Shown here piece after piece: positions 26,401 to 37,500 of a stretch of DNA of 64,000 nucleotides. The stretch covers positions 1,476,001 through 1,540,000 of the forward strand of contig JAKOGI010000027.1 of the NCBI GenBank assembly GCA_029747015.1, in the 5' to 3' direction. Source of the stretch: Carnegiea gigantea (lineage: Eukaryota; Streptophyta; Magnoliopsida; Caryophyllales; Cactaceae). Both the position numbers and the translations under genes were made by a program. The notes beneath the pieces were generated by a model. That model saw only the letters and a list, made by a program, of their open reading frames with translations, was not told the DNA's origin and searched no databases. Numbering within the stretch: position 1 is the stretch's first letter; every line of letters begins with the position of its first letter.

Positions 26401-29400
26401 CTTGTATTTGTCTTCTTCATGATTCTGGTTACTCTTGTATTAATATATTGGCTATTTTTGCAGGCTGAAATGATGATAAGATTGAGACATCCAAATGTTG
26501 TTCTTTTTATGGGCGCGGTTACTCGTCCACCGAATCTCTCAATACTGACAGAGTTTCTTCCCAGGTATGTTAGTTCTGTAGTCATTTGTAGCAGAGGCAT
26601 GATGAATGCCCATATATTGTTAAATTTGTCTTCAGTAAGATGAGTATTGAATAAGTAAATTCTGATCAGTGTTTTCAGCCTTATCACTAATAGCTTGAAC
26701 AAAAGATTCTGGGTATGATGTTTATAACATATGGATCTTGAATCTTCCTAATGCCACTACGGATCGACATTAACTAAAGCATGCAGACGAGGGCCTATGC
26801 ATTTGTAGTAAATTGGGTAGCCAGCTGTATCATGAAATGTCAGGTTTTGCCAGGAAGGGGCATTGGATTATGTTAACATCTTTGCTTTCCTTTGTGTCTG
26901 ATTACCATTTGTTGTTATCAGGGGGAGCTTGTACAGATTATTGCATCGGTCAGGGACTCAAGTTGATGAAAAGAAGCGAATGAAAATGGCTCTTGATGTG
27001 GTACGATGAATATTCGTTTGTTCAATTTCTTCTCCTTTATATGTGGTTCAGTCTTTTTGAAATCAGGATCCATCTTGCTAATCTGTAGGCCAAAGGAATG
27101 AATTATTTGCACACAAGTCATCCCACTATTGTGCATCGTGATTTGAAATCGCCCAATCTTCTGGTTGACAAAAACTGGGGGGTTAAGGTTTGGTCCTTCT
27201 ATACTGCGATTTGAGCGTGAGCTGATTATGAATGTCATGGCTGTATACCAAGTTGGAAGCATTCGAATTTCAATTCTAATAGCTTGGTATGTGATTACAT
27301 GTCATATAAGGCTGTCTCATATTCTTGAATGGTTTGTGCAGGTCTGTGATTTTGGTTTATCACGTTTAAAGCACCACACCTTTCTGTCCTCAAATTCAAC
27401 AGCTGGAACGGTAATGCTTCTTTTTCATTAGATACGCTTGCATGATTGCCAAATTGTTGTACTTGGCTATATTGGCCTCAAGTTTGATCGCATTTTTTGG
27501 CTATTCTTTCATTTTTCACCACTTTGTTGTCTATTTCTCATTTATCCTGCATATGCTGGTGGCGAAGTTATATCAAATCAATACCCCTGAGTCTTGGCCA
27601 GTGTCTCTGTGTGTCCGCACGCTTGTGTTTATTTTTTTTTGGTATAGGGGGGTTGGGGGGAGGGGTCAGTTCACATGCATGGAACCTTGCTGTTAAATAG
27701 CAGAGAGGCTGTGCCCACTCCGCCCTAGGTTCTAAAAGCACCGACTGCTTACTACCTACTCAATGAAAGCAGAGTGCAACAAAAGAAGCGAGAGTGCACT
27801 TTTGGGAAGCTAAAAAAGTTCCATTCTTCCAGGATAAGATTGTAATGGACACTAAGGAAAATGACTATTGACATATGGCATGAAGTTATGATGACAATGT
27901 TGCCACTTATTGTACTATAAGCGGGTGTCTAGGATGTGAGAGTTGTAAACTGGAATAAGAATCATAGCCAATTCGCATGTGTGATATGCATTGCCTCTGA
28001 AAATGGGGGGATTAGAATTGCGAATACAAGTGTTTAAGGCCCCCCTCTCACATTTAGTCTTCAGATGTGAGTGGGGAGTGGTGGACATTGGAATATGGGG
28101 GGCAGAAAAAGGCGGAAAACTGCCAAGGTGCTATTAAGTTGTAAACATCTATGTTTATTTCAAGGGTATTATATTACTATTTTATTCCCAATCCTAAGAC
28201 ACGTGAAATGAGATTGATGATGAAAATTCGCAGTCCCACTCCCTAAATTGACTTCCTGTTCCATCTTCCATAACCCCTAAACGATTGTTTCCATAAACTA
28301 AACACCATGTAAGTTTGGTAGTTGTTTTTCAGATTCCCCGCCTATGTCACTAAGTGAGTCTCTATGTTATAGTATGAATTAAATGACTCCATCAGTAGCT
28401 TAGAAAGGAAATGCAATCGACCAAATCTCGCAGAATTGTTCACTCCCAATCAACATCTACGTGAGTGTCCATGTTTTTCACCAGATTTATCTGTATAATT
28501 TGAGAGAAATAATCAAGAAAACTAGTTTTTATGATGCAAATTTCATAGTTTCTGTGATTGCCAACCCTCCATGTGCATTAATTCCAATGGATACATTCTT
28601 AGATGCAAATGATGAGTCCTTTGACTTTTATGACTTTACCACATTAACTAAAGATGTTGGTAAAGTTAAGATAGCTCATCAAGCAGCATGTTGTGCTGAT
28701 AGAGTTCTGTAGCTTATCAAGCAGCATGTTAGAATGCTAATGCTGGCTCAATAAAAGTCATGGGAGAAAGCTAGTGATGCTACAGGAGGATGGTCCAGTT
28801 TGGACCTTTGGCTTACTCCATATCAGGGCACGGCAAGTAAAATTTTGCTGGGTCGAACTCTGGTGGTTGTGATGGCTAATTTAGTCAGGGTTAGGGATTG
28901 AGATTGCAAAGTGGATGCTAATCTGCTTGGTTTATTGTTTGCATCAGAAATTTCTCTGGTATAAGGAGGAGCAGGTGAGACTCCCTGACTAAAAGTAATA
29001 ATCTAGTTTTAGCATGGTCATACTGTGATTTGTTATAAGTTGTGACTTGGACATCTTGCTTTTGGAGCAAAGGTAGCCATGTGTACCGCTGCAAGTTGTA
29101 GTTGTCTGATGTTAGTAAGAAAATAGTAGTCCCTCCATCCCAAATTACTTGTCCCTGTTAGAACTAAGAGCCAAGTTGTTGTGACAAATAATTTGGGACA
29201 GAGGGAGTGTAGTGTAGCTTGTCATTCAGTGATAAAGATTTAATGATCAGCTGGCTATGGAATATGGAGTCACCTATGTATGCTGAAACCTAAATTGATC
29301 CTTGTGTTGAAAAGAAAAGGAGTCCCAGAAGGTCAAGTAGTTATTAGCAGCAAGATTTTTCAGGTTAGTCTAGGTCACTGAATTTGTGGATCGGGGTGCT

Positions 29401-30641
29401 GGGTAGGGATGACATATAAAATTTGATTTGCTCACTGATTTGGTTTGGTATTGGGTCATTACTCATCTGTGGAACTTAAGGATTTTGCCTAAAAGAAAAT
29501 GTCAAGGCTACATTGGGAAGATTTTTGCATGTTTCTCTTGTTCAACTAGCTGCCTACCTTTCCAGCCAAAAAACTAAAAATAAAAACTAAAAAAAAATGC
29601 TGCCTAGTGCCTACCTTGTGCATGGAAAACAGGTTTGACTAGGAGTTAAGCTATGGTGGGAATTGCATGAATCTGCTACAAAGCATCCAACATGAGGCTG
29701 TGTTCAGTAATTAGATTTTGAAAAATTTCCCCATGCTTAAAGTTTCTTTTCTTTTTTTTTTTGGGGGGGGGGGAGCGGCTGAATGGAAGCAGATCAGACC
29801 TTAAATTTGCTGACATATTCCAATTTTATATAATACGTGCTGAAAGTTTAGAGAACATGACTTGAGTCTCTGCATCTCTGTGCTGAGACTGCTAAGAATA
29901 GACCTACTGAGATTAACTAATTATTTTGTGATTGCAGCCTGAATGGATGGCACCTGAAGTTCTAAGAAACGAACCAGCCAATGAAAAGTAAGTGAAAACA
30001 AACCTTAGTTTACTATGTCAAGTTACTGTAGAATTTCTCTTCTGAAGCCCTAACATCTGTACATCACTGCACTTGTTCAGATGTGACGTGTACAGCTTTG
30101 GTGTTATATTGTGGGAATTGGCCACTTTATGTATACCATGGACTGGTTTGAACCCCATGCAAGTTGTGGGAGCTGTAGGCTTCCAGAATAGACGCCTCGA
30201 AATCCCTGCAACCATTGATCCAACCATCGCTCAGATTATACGGGATTGTTGGGAAAAGTAAGTCTTAATTGCCCCACAGCGATTATTTCCATAACTCAAG
30301 TCCTGAGACCCCCTCCCCCGGGGCTGGATCTGGAAATCCTCTATGAGGGCGTCCAACTTTTAATCACTTTGGAATTTGGTAATGGTCAATTAATTTCATA
30401 GCTGTCCACTTCAAACTTCAAAGGATTTTAAGACAAATTTAAGCACTTTTTCTCAGAATGGGTGCCCTGGACATTGTTCAGGTCCGCCCATGTTTCCCCT
30501 TTCCCTCCTCTCTCTCTGCCCCTTTTTGGCTGACATACATCTTTCTTTTGCGGGCTCCTCTTCAGTGATCCCCGTCAAAGGCCGTCTTTCGCACAGCTTA
30601 TCCCCCGCCTGAAAGGTCTTCAGCGCCTCATTGTACATTGA
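20413..30641 (+). CDS. Raf-like MAPKKK with EDR1 domain (MAP3K delta-1 / SIS8 group)
   Basis: Ser/Thr kinase of the plant Raf-like B group, whose members act in stress, ABA, defence and ethylene-related signalling. Exons: 20413-20817, 21378-21818, 22656-22759, 23084-23847, 24000-24191, 24532-24572, 26305-26373, 26464-26564, 26922-27000, 27089-27187, 27342-27410, 29938-29987, 30081-30257 and 30566-30641. The phases join to give 888 aa, close to Arabidopsis At5g11850 as I recall it. The start [14 protein letters not shown] is the conserved N-terminus of this group. An EDR1 domain spans about 79-337; a Ser-rich linker follows. The kinase domain has the Gly loop GIGSYGEV (634-641), VAVK Lys654, HRD with Asp750, DFG with Asp768 and APE at 793-795, so it looks catalytically complete. 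Intron 4 is unusual (see findings). The 2.5-kb intron 11 holds a MITE. Antisense ORFs at the 5' end are shadows. Confidence 0.95.
22343..22395 (-). mobile_element. Micro-retroposon: oligo-T tail between 19-bp direct repeats
   Basis: GTAATTATCCCCATAATTA (22343-22361) recurs with one mismatch at 22377-22395. The 15 bases between are nine T followed by GATAAG; the complement reads CTTATCAAAAAAAAA, the 3' end seen on plant LINE/SINE tails. This is best read as a severely truncated retroposition event in kinase intron 2, with its target-site duplication intact. Confidence 0.6.
25648..26024. mobile_element. Non-autonomous hAT-type MITE, 377 bp, in kinase intron 6
   Basis: The element is flanked by a perfect 8-bp duplication ATTCCAAG (25640-25647 and 26025-26032). 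The left end CTATGTTGCATGGACTC and the reverse complement of the right end CTATGATACCCGGACTC agree at 12 of 17 positions. GACACGGGTACG-type subterminal motifs are present. A diverged second copy lies at about 48870-49259 in the opposite orientation. No ORF of interest is inside. Confidence 0.85.
29129..29207. mobile_element. Stowaway-like (Tc1/mariner) MITE, ~79 bp
   Basis: The left end TCCCTCCATCCCAAATTACTTGTC and the right end GACAAATAATTTGGGACAGAGGGAG form a TIR of about 25 bp, with the CTCCCTCYGTCCCAAATTA core typical of Stowaway MITEs. A TA sits immediately before the element; the right flank is TG, so the TA duplication is not perfect. It lies in kinase intron 11. Confidence 0.8.
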
Positions 30642-31769
30642 GATTAAGACGAACGGCAATTGTCACATAAAAAGCGTCTTCTTTTGGTTCAAGTGTTGAT
30701 AGTTAGAGATCCGTTGCTCTGCTCGAAGGGCTGGAGTGGCAGCAGGAGCAAGATTTGCTGCCTGCATAATTGGGTTTTGTCCCCTTTTTCTTTTTCTTTT
30801 TTCCTTTTTGGTTGCAAAGAAACACACCCAAAATGCTGGATCGGTCGCTCTGTTGGTTCATTCAAAGGGGGGACACGCTGCTGCCCGTGCAGAATTTTAG
30901 GACTTGGGAAGAGCCAGCCATGGAGATCCAACAATTGAACTGCACGAAGTGCAGGAGAGGATGCCATGAGTGGAGTAGCTGTTGTAGGAGTACAAGTGTT
31001 AATATTATTATATGTGAAAGAAATTTCTGACAGAAAAAAAAGTATTGGTGCATATTTTCTGTGAAGGAAAAGAGAAAAGCAGAACAAGAAAAAGAAATTC
31101 AAAACAAGTGAATAAAACCACATTTTGATGTCCTTTTGTAATATTGTGATTTTAATGTAAGCAGCCATTGCAGCTGTAAACATTTGGTCCATAGTGATTT
31201 TATTGTTGTGGAATGAAAAGAAAAAGCAGTCGGAAAAGAAAAGTTACTCCAGAATTATAGTTGTATTATATTTGCCAGAAGTTTTGGTACAGATTTCTTG
31301 TTGATTTTGATGACGTGATTTTTTATCTATTTTATTTGTCCACATCGATATCTCTTTAGTTGTCTTTCTCAAAAATTTTATCGAGTATATTCACATGGCT
31401 CCTGGGAGGCATATCTTTTCAAGAGTATAATACATGAATTGATTGTTTTTTTCTTTGTTAATCACTGAAGAAGGATTAAAATTTGGGTTTTTTTGGCGGG
31501 CAGAATAAGATTTGGATTTCTGTTTAAAATTTACTCAAATCAAAATTTTGTACCATCTGATGAGGGTTCCAATGACTAACTAAATGATAACTATGAGTTG
31601 CATTTGTCTCAATTCAAATCCTTATCTATTCGAGAAATCAGAGGCTGCTTCTTTGGAGAGTAGGGTTTTATAAATTTTGCCCCCTTCTTTAAAGAAGGCC
31701 AAGAAAAACACCTTAATTAGCTTTTCTATCAAAGATTTTACTTAAATTATCCTCAAATTGAATAAAGAG
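30642..31769. other. Kinase 3' UTR and intergenic spacer
   Basis: The first few hundred bases look like 3' UTR. No other coding signal is seen. The ORFs on both strands lack family resemblance. Confidence 0.4.
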
Positions 31770-32070
31770 TAAGTCCCTATGAGAGATCTCGTTCTGCACC
31801 ACCACAGAATGTAAGGATAGTCCAAAATTGGTTAGGCAATCAACTGCAGTATTATCTCGCGTAAAGATAGTGAAATGATAACATTATTATAACTCTAGAT
31901 AAGACCTAATATCCTACATCAAAGACTTGAACCTCCCAAGGTGCTTGAATAAATCCTTGAACTGCTTGAACGCGTATTTTATTGTCTCCCTCTATGTGAA
32001 CATCTATAAAACCTGCTTGAACTGCTGTTTTGATGTAGTTCCTCATAAATGTTACTTTCGCCACCAAAAA
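31770..32070 (-). mobile_element. LINE RNase H relic
   Basis: The minus strand reads AVQAGFIDVHIEGDNKIR, VQAVQGFIQAPWEVQ and, after frame changes, DCLTNFGLSLHSVVVQNE. This is the RNase H (RVT_3) end of a plant LINE ORF2, clearly related in wording to the relics at 1.2 and 18.7 kb. It is broken by stops. Confidence 0.65.
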
Positions 32071-32905
32071 AATTAATGTTACTTTCTAAGTTAAATGCTG
32101 TTGCTTGAATGAATCTTCATCCCCAAATGCGAATGATGAATCCTCCTAAACCATAAGAGAAAATTCTTTGGCCAAATAAGGGCTTAAACCTTGAAAATAG
32201 AACTCCAATGAAAACGAAGATCAAAACCCACAAGAAGACCCAATAGAAACACCTTCTTAAGATGAATGCATTTGAAATTCAATAATCTTGCAAAGAGAAA
32301 AAGGAATGTTGGATAAATAAACTCACCAATTAATCTTCTAAAGCTTAAACATCAAGACTTAACCTAAGGGGAGGACTCATATTCACCACTCTCAATGAGA
32401 GATTTAAAAAAGGGGATTTTTATAGGAGAAACAATAAGCAACAAACTCATTTCATTCAAATTCCACATATGAAAATTTTACAATGATTTAAGCCAATGCA
32501 TAGCTCGGTGGCCACCTCTCCAAACTTAGAAAAGTCAATAGAATTTACAAATAAAAAACAATCAATGAAAATCTAATTAGTTGTATATCCAAAACAAAAA
32601 AGATGACTACAAAACTTGAGGTTTTTCTGCACATATCCTTGCTTGGTGGCACCTCAACCAACCCAAATGGAGGAATTTGGTGGTTATGTTCAAGGGAAGA
32701 AAAAAATGTTGAGGATGTCCCCTAATTACCCACATAAGATTAGCCCTTAATTCAATAATTTGCCAAAAGAAGCTCTTCACAAAAAAATGTGCAAAACTAG
32801 ACCTGTATTGATCCTTGCTTGATTTTCACTTCATAAATTGAGGTATACTTGGAATCAGGAGGTGTTCCCTAATCTATGGGAAAATAGACATTTCGGACTA
32901 TTTAT
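32071..32905. other. AT-rich spacer, no gene seen
   Basis: No recognisable coding region. It may be eroded retrotransposon sequence continuing the gypsy fragment that follows on the minus strand. Confidence 0.35.
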
Positions 32906-33700
32906 TCATAACTCAAGATGAGTGTGGTTCTTGTTGGCCTTAGACTTGGGTTGCTCATTCACTTTCTTAATTCTATCACTCCCATTGACCGTATCCCATT
33001 TCCTCACACATGTAGTAAGGAATGAAGTAAGCCATCTTAGAGAATATGTCAATGACCACCATAAGAACAACTTTCCTTTATGGTTTCTTGAAAGAGCCGT
33101 ATTGAAATCCAGACTTATATCATCCCCAGACCTTGTAAGAACTAGAAGAAGAGAGTAGATACCTTGATAGAATTGACTCTTCGCCATATGGCAAAAGTTG
33201 CCCATCTTGTGATCACCTTGTAAATATCTCCTATCTTGGGCCAATAGAAGTGTTCTTTAAGTATCTTAAGAGTCTTGTTGATACCAAGGTGGCCGGATAA
33301 AGCTCCTCTATAAGCCTCCTTGACGATCAAGTCCTTTATAGGACTTTTGGAAATACAAACTTTGGTGCTTTTGAAAAGAAACCCATCTTGTAATATAAAT
33401 GGGCCCGAAGTAGAGGGATTTTTTACCTCCTCCTTGAAATGTTCATCCTTCTTGTTGGAATGGAAATGAAGGACATTGGTTTCAAGAATCGATAAAAGGG
33501 CATACCTTCTTGATAATGCATGAGCCACCACATTCTGTTTCCCGCTCTTATACTTGCTAGAGAAGGTGAAAAATTGAAGGGATTCAACGCACTTGGCATC
33601 TCTTGTGTTCAACTTGTGTTGGCCATTCAGTAAGAGAAAGCGTTGTGATCTGAATGAAGAACAAAAGGTGTGGGCTTGAGACAATGATTCCAATGTTTCA
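32906..33700 (-). pseudogene. Ty3/gypsy pol fragment (RNase H end and integrase N-terminus)
   Basis: The minus-strand ORF at 33693-33142 begins in the RNase H end ([16 protein letters not shown]) and runs into the integrase zinc-binding region ([20 protein letters not shown]). A second minus-strand ORF (33244-32906) reads DISLDFNTALSRN and further integrase-core-like text. Gag, protease and most of the reverse transcriptase are absent, the two ORFs overlap in different frames, and no LTR was found. It is a truncated, inactive copy. Confidence 0.75.
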
Positions 33701-33869
33701 AGGCTCTAGCAATAGCATAGAGCTCCTTGTCCTAAATAGAGTAATTGAGTCTTGAACCATTCAACTTCTCACTAAAGTAGGCTACACTTCTCACTATTCC
33801 AGCTTTTCACTGGATCATCAATAGATTTAGCGATTGCTCTATGAACAAACCTTGTCTTCCTCGTGGTTA

Positions 33870-34278
33870 ATAACGCAATTTCGATAGCTGTTCTCTGGGA
33901 TCTTTACTTGCCTGATCCAGTAAGCTTTGCACCTTGACCTAGCGAAAAAGGTCTATCCAAGGGACATATGAATAAAGGAATTTGCAAGTCTGTAAAATTG
34001 ATCTTGTTTCTTCCAGCAGACATGGCTTGATTGCAATGAAATGTAACTGGATCGATTGTTTTGATTAGAGCTATGTTTGACTCTCAAAGTTGAAGGCTAT
34101 ATTGATTGATGATTCCAATCAGTTGATCGAGTTATAAGTTATGAAAATCAATGTAACAGTGATTTGAGCTTAATTAGTTGATGGATTAAAAAATCAACCA
34201 ATTGAAATAGAAGGAAGAATTGTATATGAGATTCAAATCATATGAGATTCAAGCATTCCATCTGTGACACCATGTTAA
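33870..34278 (-). pseudogene. 5' internal part of a minus-strand Ty1/copia element (PBS and gag start)
   Basis: Just inside the LTR-like segment the minus strand has TGGTGTCACAGA (34272-34261), 9 of 12 matches to the copia primer-binding site TGGTATCAGAGC of initiator tRNA-Met. Further in, an ATG at about 34024 opens a short frame (MSAGRNKINFTDLQIPLF) that could be a gag start. The rest of the element is missing, with gypsy sequence lying directly downstream. Confidence 0.45.
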
Positions 34279-34432
34279 TGTAAAAACTTCAAAAACAATC
34301 AATCAAGATCCATAAGAGAGAGGGATAACAAGTGAGATCTTTTTGGGTTCAAAATAATCTAACCCTCACAAGGTGTAAGGCCTCTCTCATATACTCTGGT
34401 AAGTTCATTACAAGAGAATAAAAACTATAACA
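34279..34432 (-). repeat. Copia-type LTR, 154 bp, minus orientation
   Basis: On the minus strand it begins TGTTATAG and ends TTTTTACA (TG...CA), with a primer-binding-site-like sequence starting 6 bases after the end. No partner LTR is found in the window, so this is one end of a broken element. Confidence 0.5.
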
Positions 34433-35826
34433 AACTATCCACTTCAGCGGTCCAACTCAACTCAATACAACAAGTCTACCTTCGGCTTATCAAGTTAAGA
34501 AATAAAGGTTTCATCCATCCTCGGTTTCATAAGAAGATGCGAAAGATGGTGCTATCTATCGAAAGGACATTACTTGTCAAAAGAGTCCCGAGATAATCAA
34601 TTTGCTTGACCTGCTAATAGAGGAAATTATTTGAGATACTACGTAAGGGCTTACTGCTTGAAATTCAATATAACCATCGGAAAGAGTTGTCATAAGCTTT
34701 TATGTCACAGTATGCGAAAAAATTGAACAGGCCGTGTTGTTATGCATTAACTACAGGAGGGGTTTCCAAATGGGAAATGTTCCCTTATGTTATTTGTGAA
34801 ACCAGTGTGTGCTTCTACATTATTTCCCTTTCTTCTCTTTGATACTATGCACTTGTCTACTCTCTCTTATGGCTAATTGTGCAGCTCTGCACTTACACTG
34901 GCATGGGTGAAGACTGCTGAAGTTTTGGCTCGTGATAGGCTTTCAGGTTCATTTTAGGTGAATTGTTTCAATATGATATCATTAAGACGCCCTTCAATAC
35001 ATTCGAATTCAAATAGGATATAAGCTTCTGTTGCAGCTTTGTGTGAACAAGGTAAACCCATACTACTCTAGACTGAACTGCAAGGATGCTTTCTTGAGTT
35101 GACCGCAGCATACCAGATCCACTCTGGTTGGTGTTGGTTTTGCTTACTATGACATTATATCTCTTAAGTTTTGTAGTTTTCTTTGTTGTACTCAAGCAAT
35201 GTCTATTCAACATATTACTCACTATTATGGAATTTTCAACATACAGTGTTCCAAATTATTGTATTGGGTTTTCTCCACCTTTTATGGAAATGAACTGGTG
35301 GAAGGCCCCACATATTGCTTATTGCAACTGCGTCAATCAACACACATGACACTCTGGCGATTCAGACCTGCTAATTTGGAAACTCTTAAGAATTTGACTT
35401 GATTTCACTGTGTATTCTATATTTGTTGGTCCAAAATCAGGCATTTATTGATATGGAGGACTTTATAATTGTGAGTCACTCTATTTTTGTGGGTGTCTAG
35501 CTTTGCAGGACCTGACCACGGGAATTGGATGACTGTACTTGTGGTGCTTATCAACTCATTCGTCAAGTGTTTGTCAGAAGGTGTGGGTTCATTCAGGGCT
35601 GTGGGGGACCCAATGTGGTTGAGTTTTTCCTTTAGCAATGGCAATCCTGTATAGCTAACTCAATATTTTCTACTTAGATGTCATGAGGTTCTAAACCAAT
35701 TAGTTCCATAGATATAGTCTAGTTTTCACATTTTCTCTTTAAATCAGGAAGGATTTGGAAGAACATATTGAAGATGGATAAGAAAATGACTACTATGTTG
35801 TCATATCATGCTCATGTATCAAAGAA
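34433..35826 (+). other. Possible exon fragments of an unidentified host gene
   Basis: Two stretches look exon-like. At about 34885-34950, following a TGTGCAG acceptor-like site, the frame reads LTLAWVKTAEVLARDRLS. At about 35505-35657, following TTTGCAG, it reads PDHGNWMTVLVVLINSF and onward to a TAG. I recognise no family. The copia element begins about 170 bases later, and another orphan ORF lies beyond it at 41352. They could be one gene split by the insertion or merely chance frames. Confidence 0.25.
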
Positions 35827-35932
35827 TGATAATAGAGGATAGAGATTTCTTGTAAATTGACTGTATATTCGTTTCTATATAATGAGTGCCTGGCTACCGG
35901 ATTAGGTGAGCCGAAACACATTCAAAATCTCA
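35827..35932 (+). repeat. 5' LTR of the copia element
   Basis: 106 bp, starts TGATAATAG and ends AAAATCTCA. It contains TATATAATGAG, a possible TATA-like promoter core shared with the 3' LTR. It is short for a plant copia LTR. Confidence 0.85.
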
Positions 35933-35934
35933 TA

Positions 35935-35947
35935 TGGTATCAGAGCA
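35935..35947 (+). other. Primer-binding site (initiator tRNA-Met)
   Basis: TGGTATCAGAGCA is the standard plant copia primer-binding site, two bases after the 5' LTR. Confidence 0.9.
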
Positions 35948-36010
35948 TACTGATTCCTAATTTTTTATTAATTTTTATTTTTTTTAATTTTTCCTAAAAT
36001 CCTTCCCTGC

Positions 36011-37500
36011 ATGAATCTCAGCCCTAGTGCAGCAGCAGCCATGGCCGCCGGTGACAGCCCCCCTTCCTTGTCTGACGCTGGGTCTCCTCGTGCCACCACC
36101 GTCGACTCCTCCACTGTGTCCGCGCCACCTGGGTTCACGTCACAGACTTCCGCTTCGCCTTTCTCTCACTCTGGCGTTCTCTCTCACCTCGGGTTCAGCC
36201 TGCCCGAGGTCCTGTTTGGCTCCTCCTCGGCGTCTGGGCTTGTAGGTTTGCAGCCCAGCCAGATGCGCCCGCCTTCGCCCACCATCCCCCACAACCTCTT
36301 CGTGCTACCGTGCTCAACCTGGGCGTCGCCTTCACACACTGCCCCTTTCGGTTTTGGCCTCCATTTGATGACCACCATGCCCAGTGGTCTCGTGGGTGAC
36401 CCCACATGGACGGTTGGTCCCGCTCTTCTTCCCGTGTTACCGCCCATTAACCCGGGACAATCAATATCAAAACATTCTTACTACGGTTCTTGAACGTGTT
36501 GATGATTTCTCGTCCTGGAAGACTCAATTCTTGTCGTTTCTTGTTATGCATCAATTGCACAGGTTTATTGATGGCATCATCACTCAACCGACATCTCACA
36601 TTTTTATGTCCTCTGAAATGCCACAACTGAATCTGGCATTCGCATTATGGATTTGATTAGATCAGCTGATTCGCGCCTGGCTGTTCGCTGCTATTACTAA
36701 AGACCATATGACAGAAGTTCGCAATTTACAGCATTCTATCACAATCTGGCAATGTCTTGAATCTCGTTTCAATTCTGCTAGTCGGGCGCATGCTATGGAT
36801 TTGAAGCGTCTCTTAATGAATCTCGAAAAGCCTAAGAATCAACCTATCGATGAGTTTCTTCGGGATGTTAAAAATATTGCAGTCTCTCTTGCTGCTATTC
36901 AGTCTGCTGTTTCTGACATTGATCTGATCCAATATACTCTCAATGCTTTAGATTCTGACTATGATGGTTTTGTTGATATGCTTACTCATATGCTTGGTGT
37001 TCTCACGTTTGATGATGTTCGGAGCAAGTTGCCAGTTCATGAGCAACGTGTTCACTTTTTAAGATGACGTAATACTGGGACCTTGACTCATCCTGCTTTT
37101 GTCGTCAGTACAGTGTTGCAAGGTGAGACTGCACCTACTTTGCAGACCAATGCATGCAATTCAGGTCGTGGCAAGAATAATCAGAACAATCGCAGCAGGA
37201 GTAATCAGAACAACAACAAAGGGAAGAACAACTCCAACAAATAGGCTTCCCAAACAACCGCCAGCAATAAGGGGGTGCCTACAGGTTTTGTTTTATGTAA
37301 TTCGGACTTGTCATTGTTAAATATTCAATGTACTTCTGGTTTGTGTACTAATTCATTATCTGCAGGTACTGAAACGTTTAAGGGGGTGTTGGCCTGTTGG
37401 GTTTTGGTCCTAATGTTATTTGTCCGATTTGCCATTCACCTGGTTATACTGCAGCTGTCTGTTCTATTCGCTACCAACCTTGCTCCACTAGCACTTTTCC
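36011..37500 (+). pseudogene. Copia gag pseudogene
   Basis: It opens with ATG at 36011 (160-codon frame, Ser/Pro-rich start) and then shifts frame near 36400-36500. Capsid-like text with WKTQFLSFL appears near 36520. The next open piece, 36708-37067, reads as the UBN2-type gag region (SRAHAMDLKRLLMNLEKPKN). A zinc-knuckle-like CPICHSPGYTAAVC lies around 37418-37459; the usual His is Tyr. Frameshifts and stops make the gene non-functional. Confidence 0.75.

Noticed and set aside
28461..28712. 83-codon ORF in kinase intron 11 as a separate gene
   Set aside because: No family resemblance, no clear boundaries, and it lies between exons of the kinase gene; kept as unexplained intron sequence.
36184..36447. 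Minus-strand ORFs rich in Gly/Arg/Trp at the copia gag start
   Set aside because: Shadows of the Ser/Pro-rich plus-strand gag frame.
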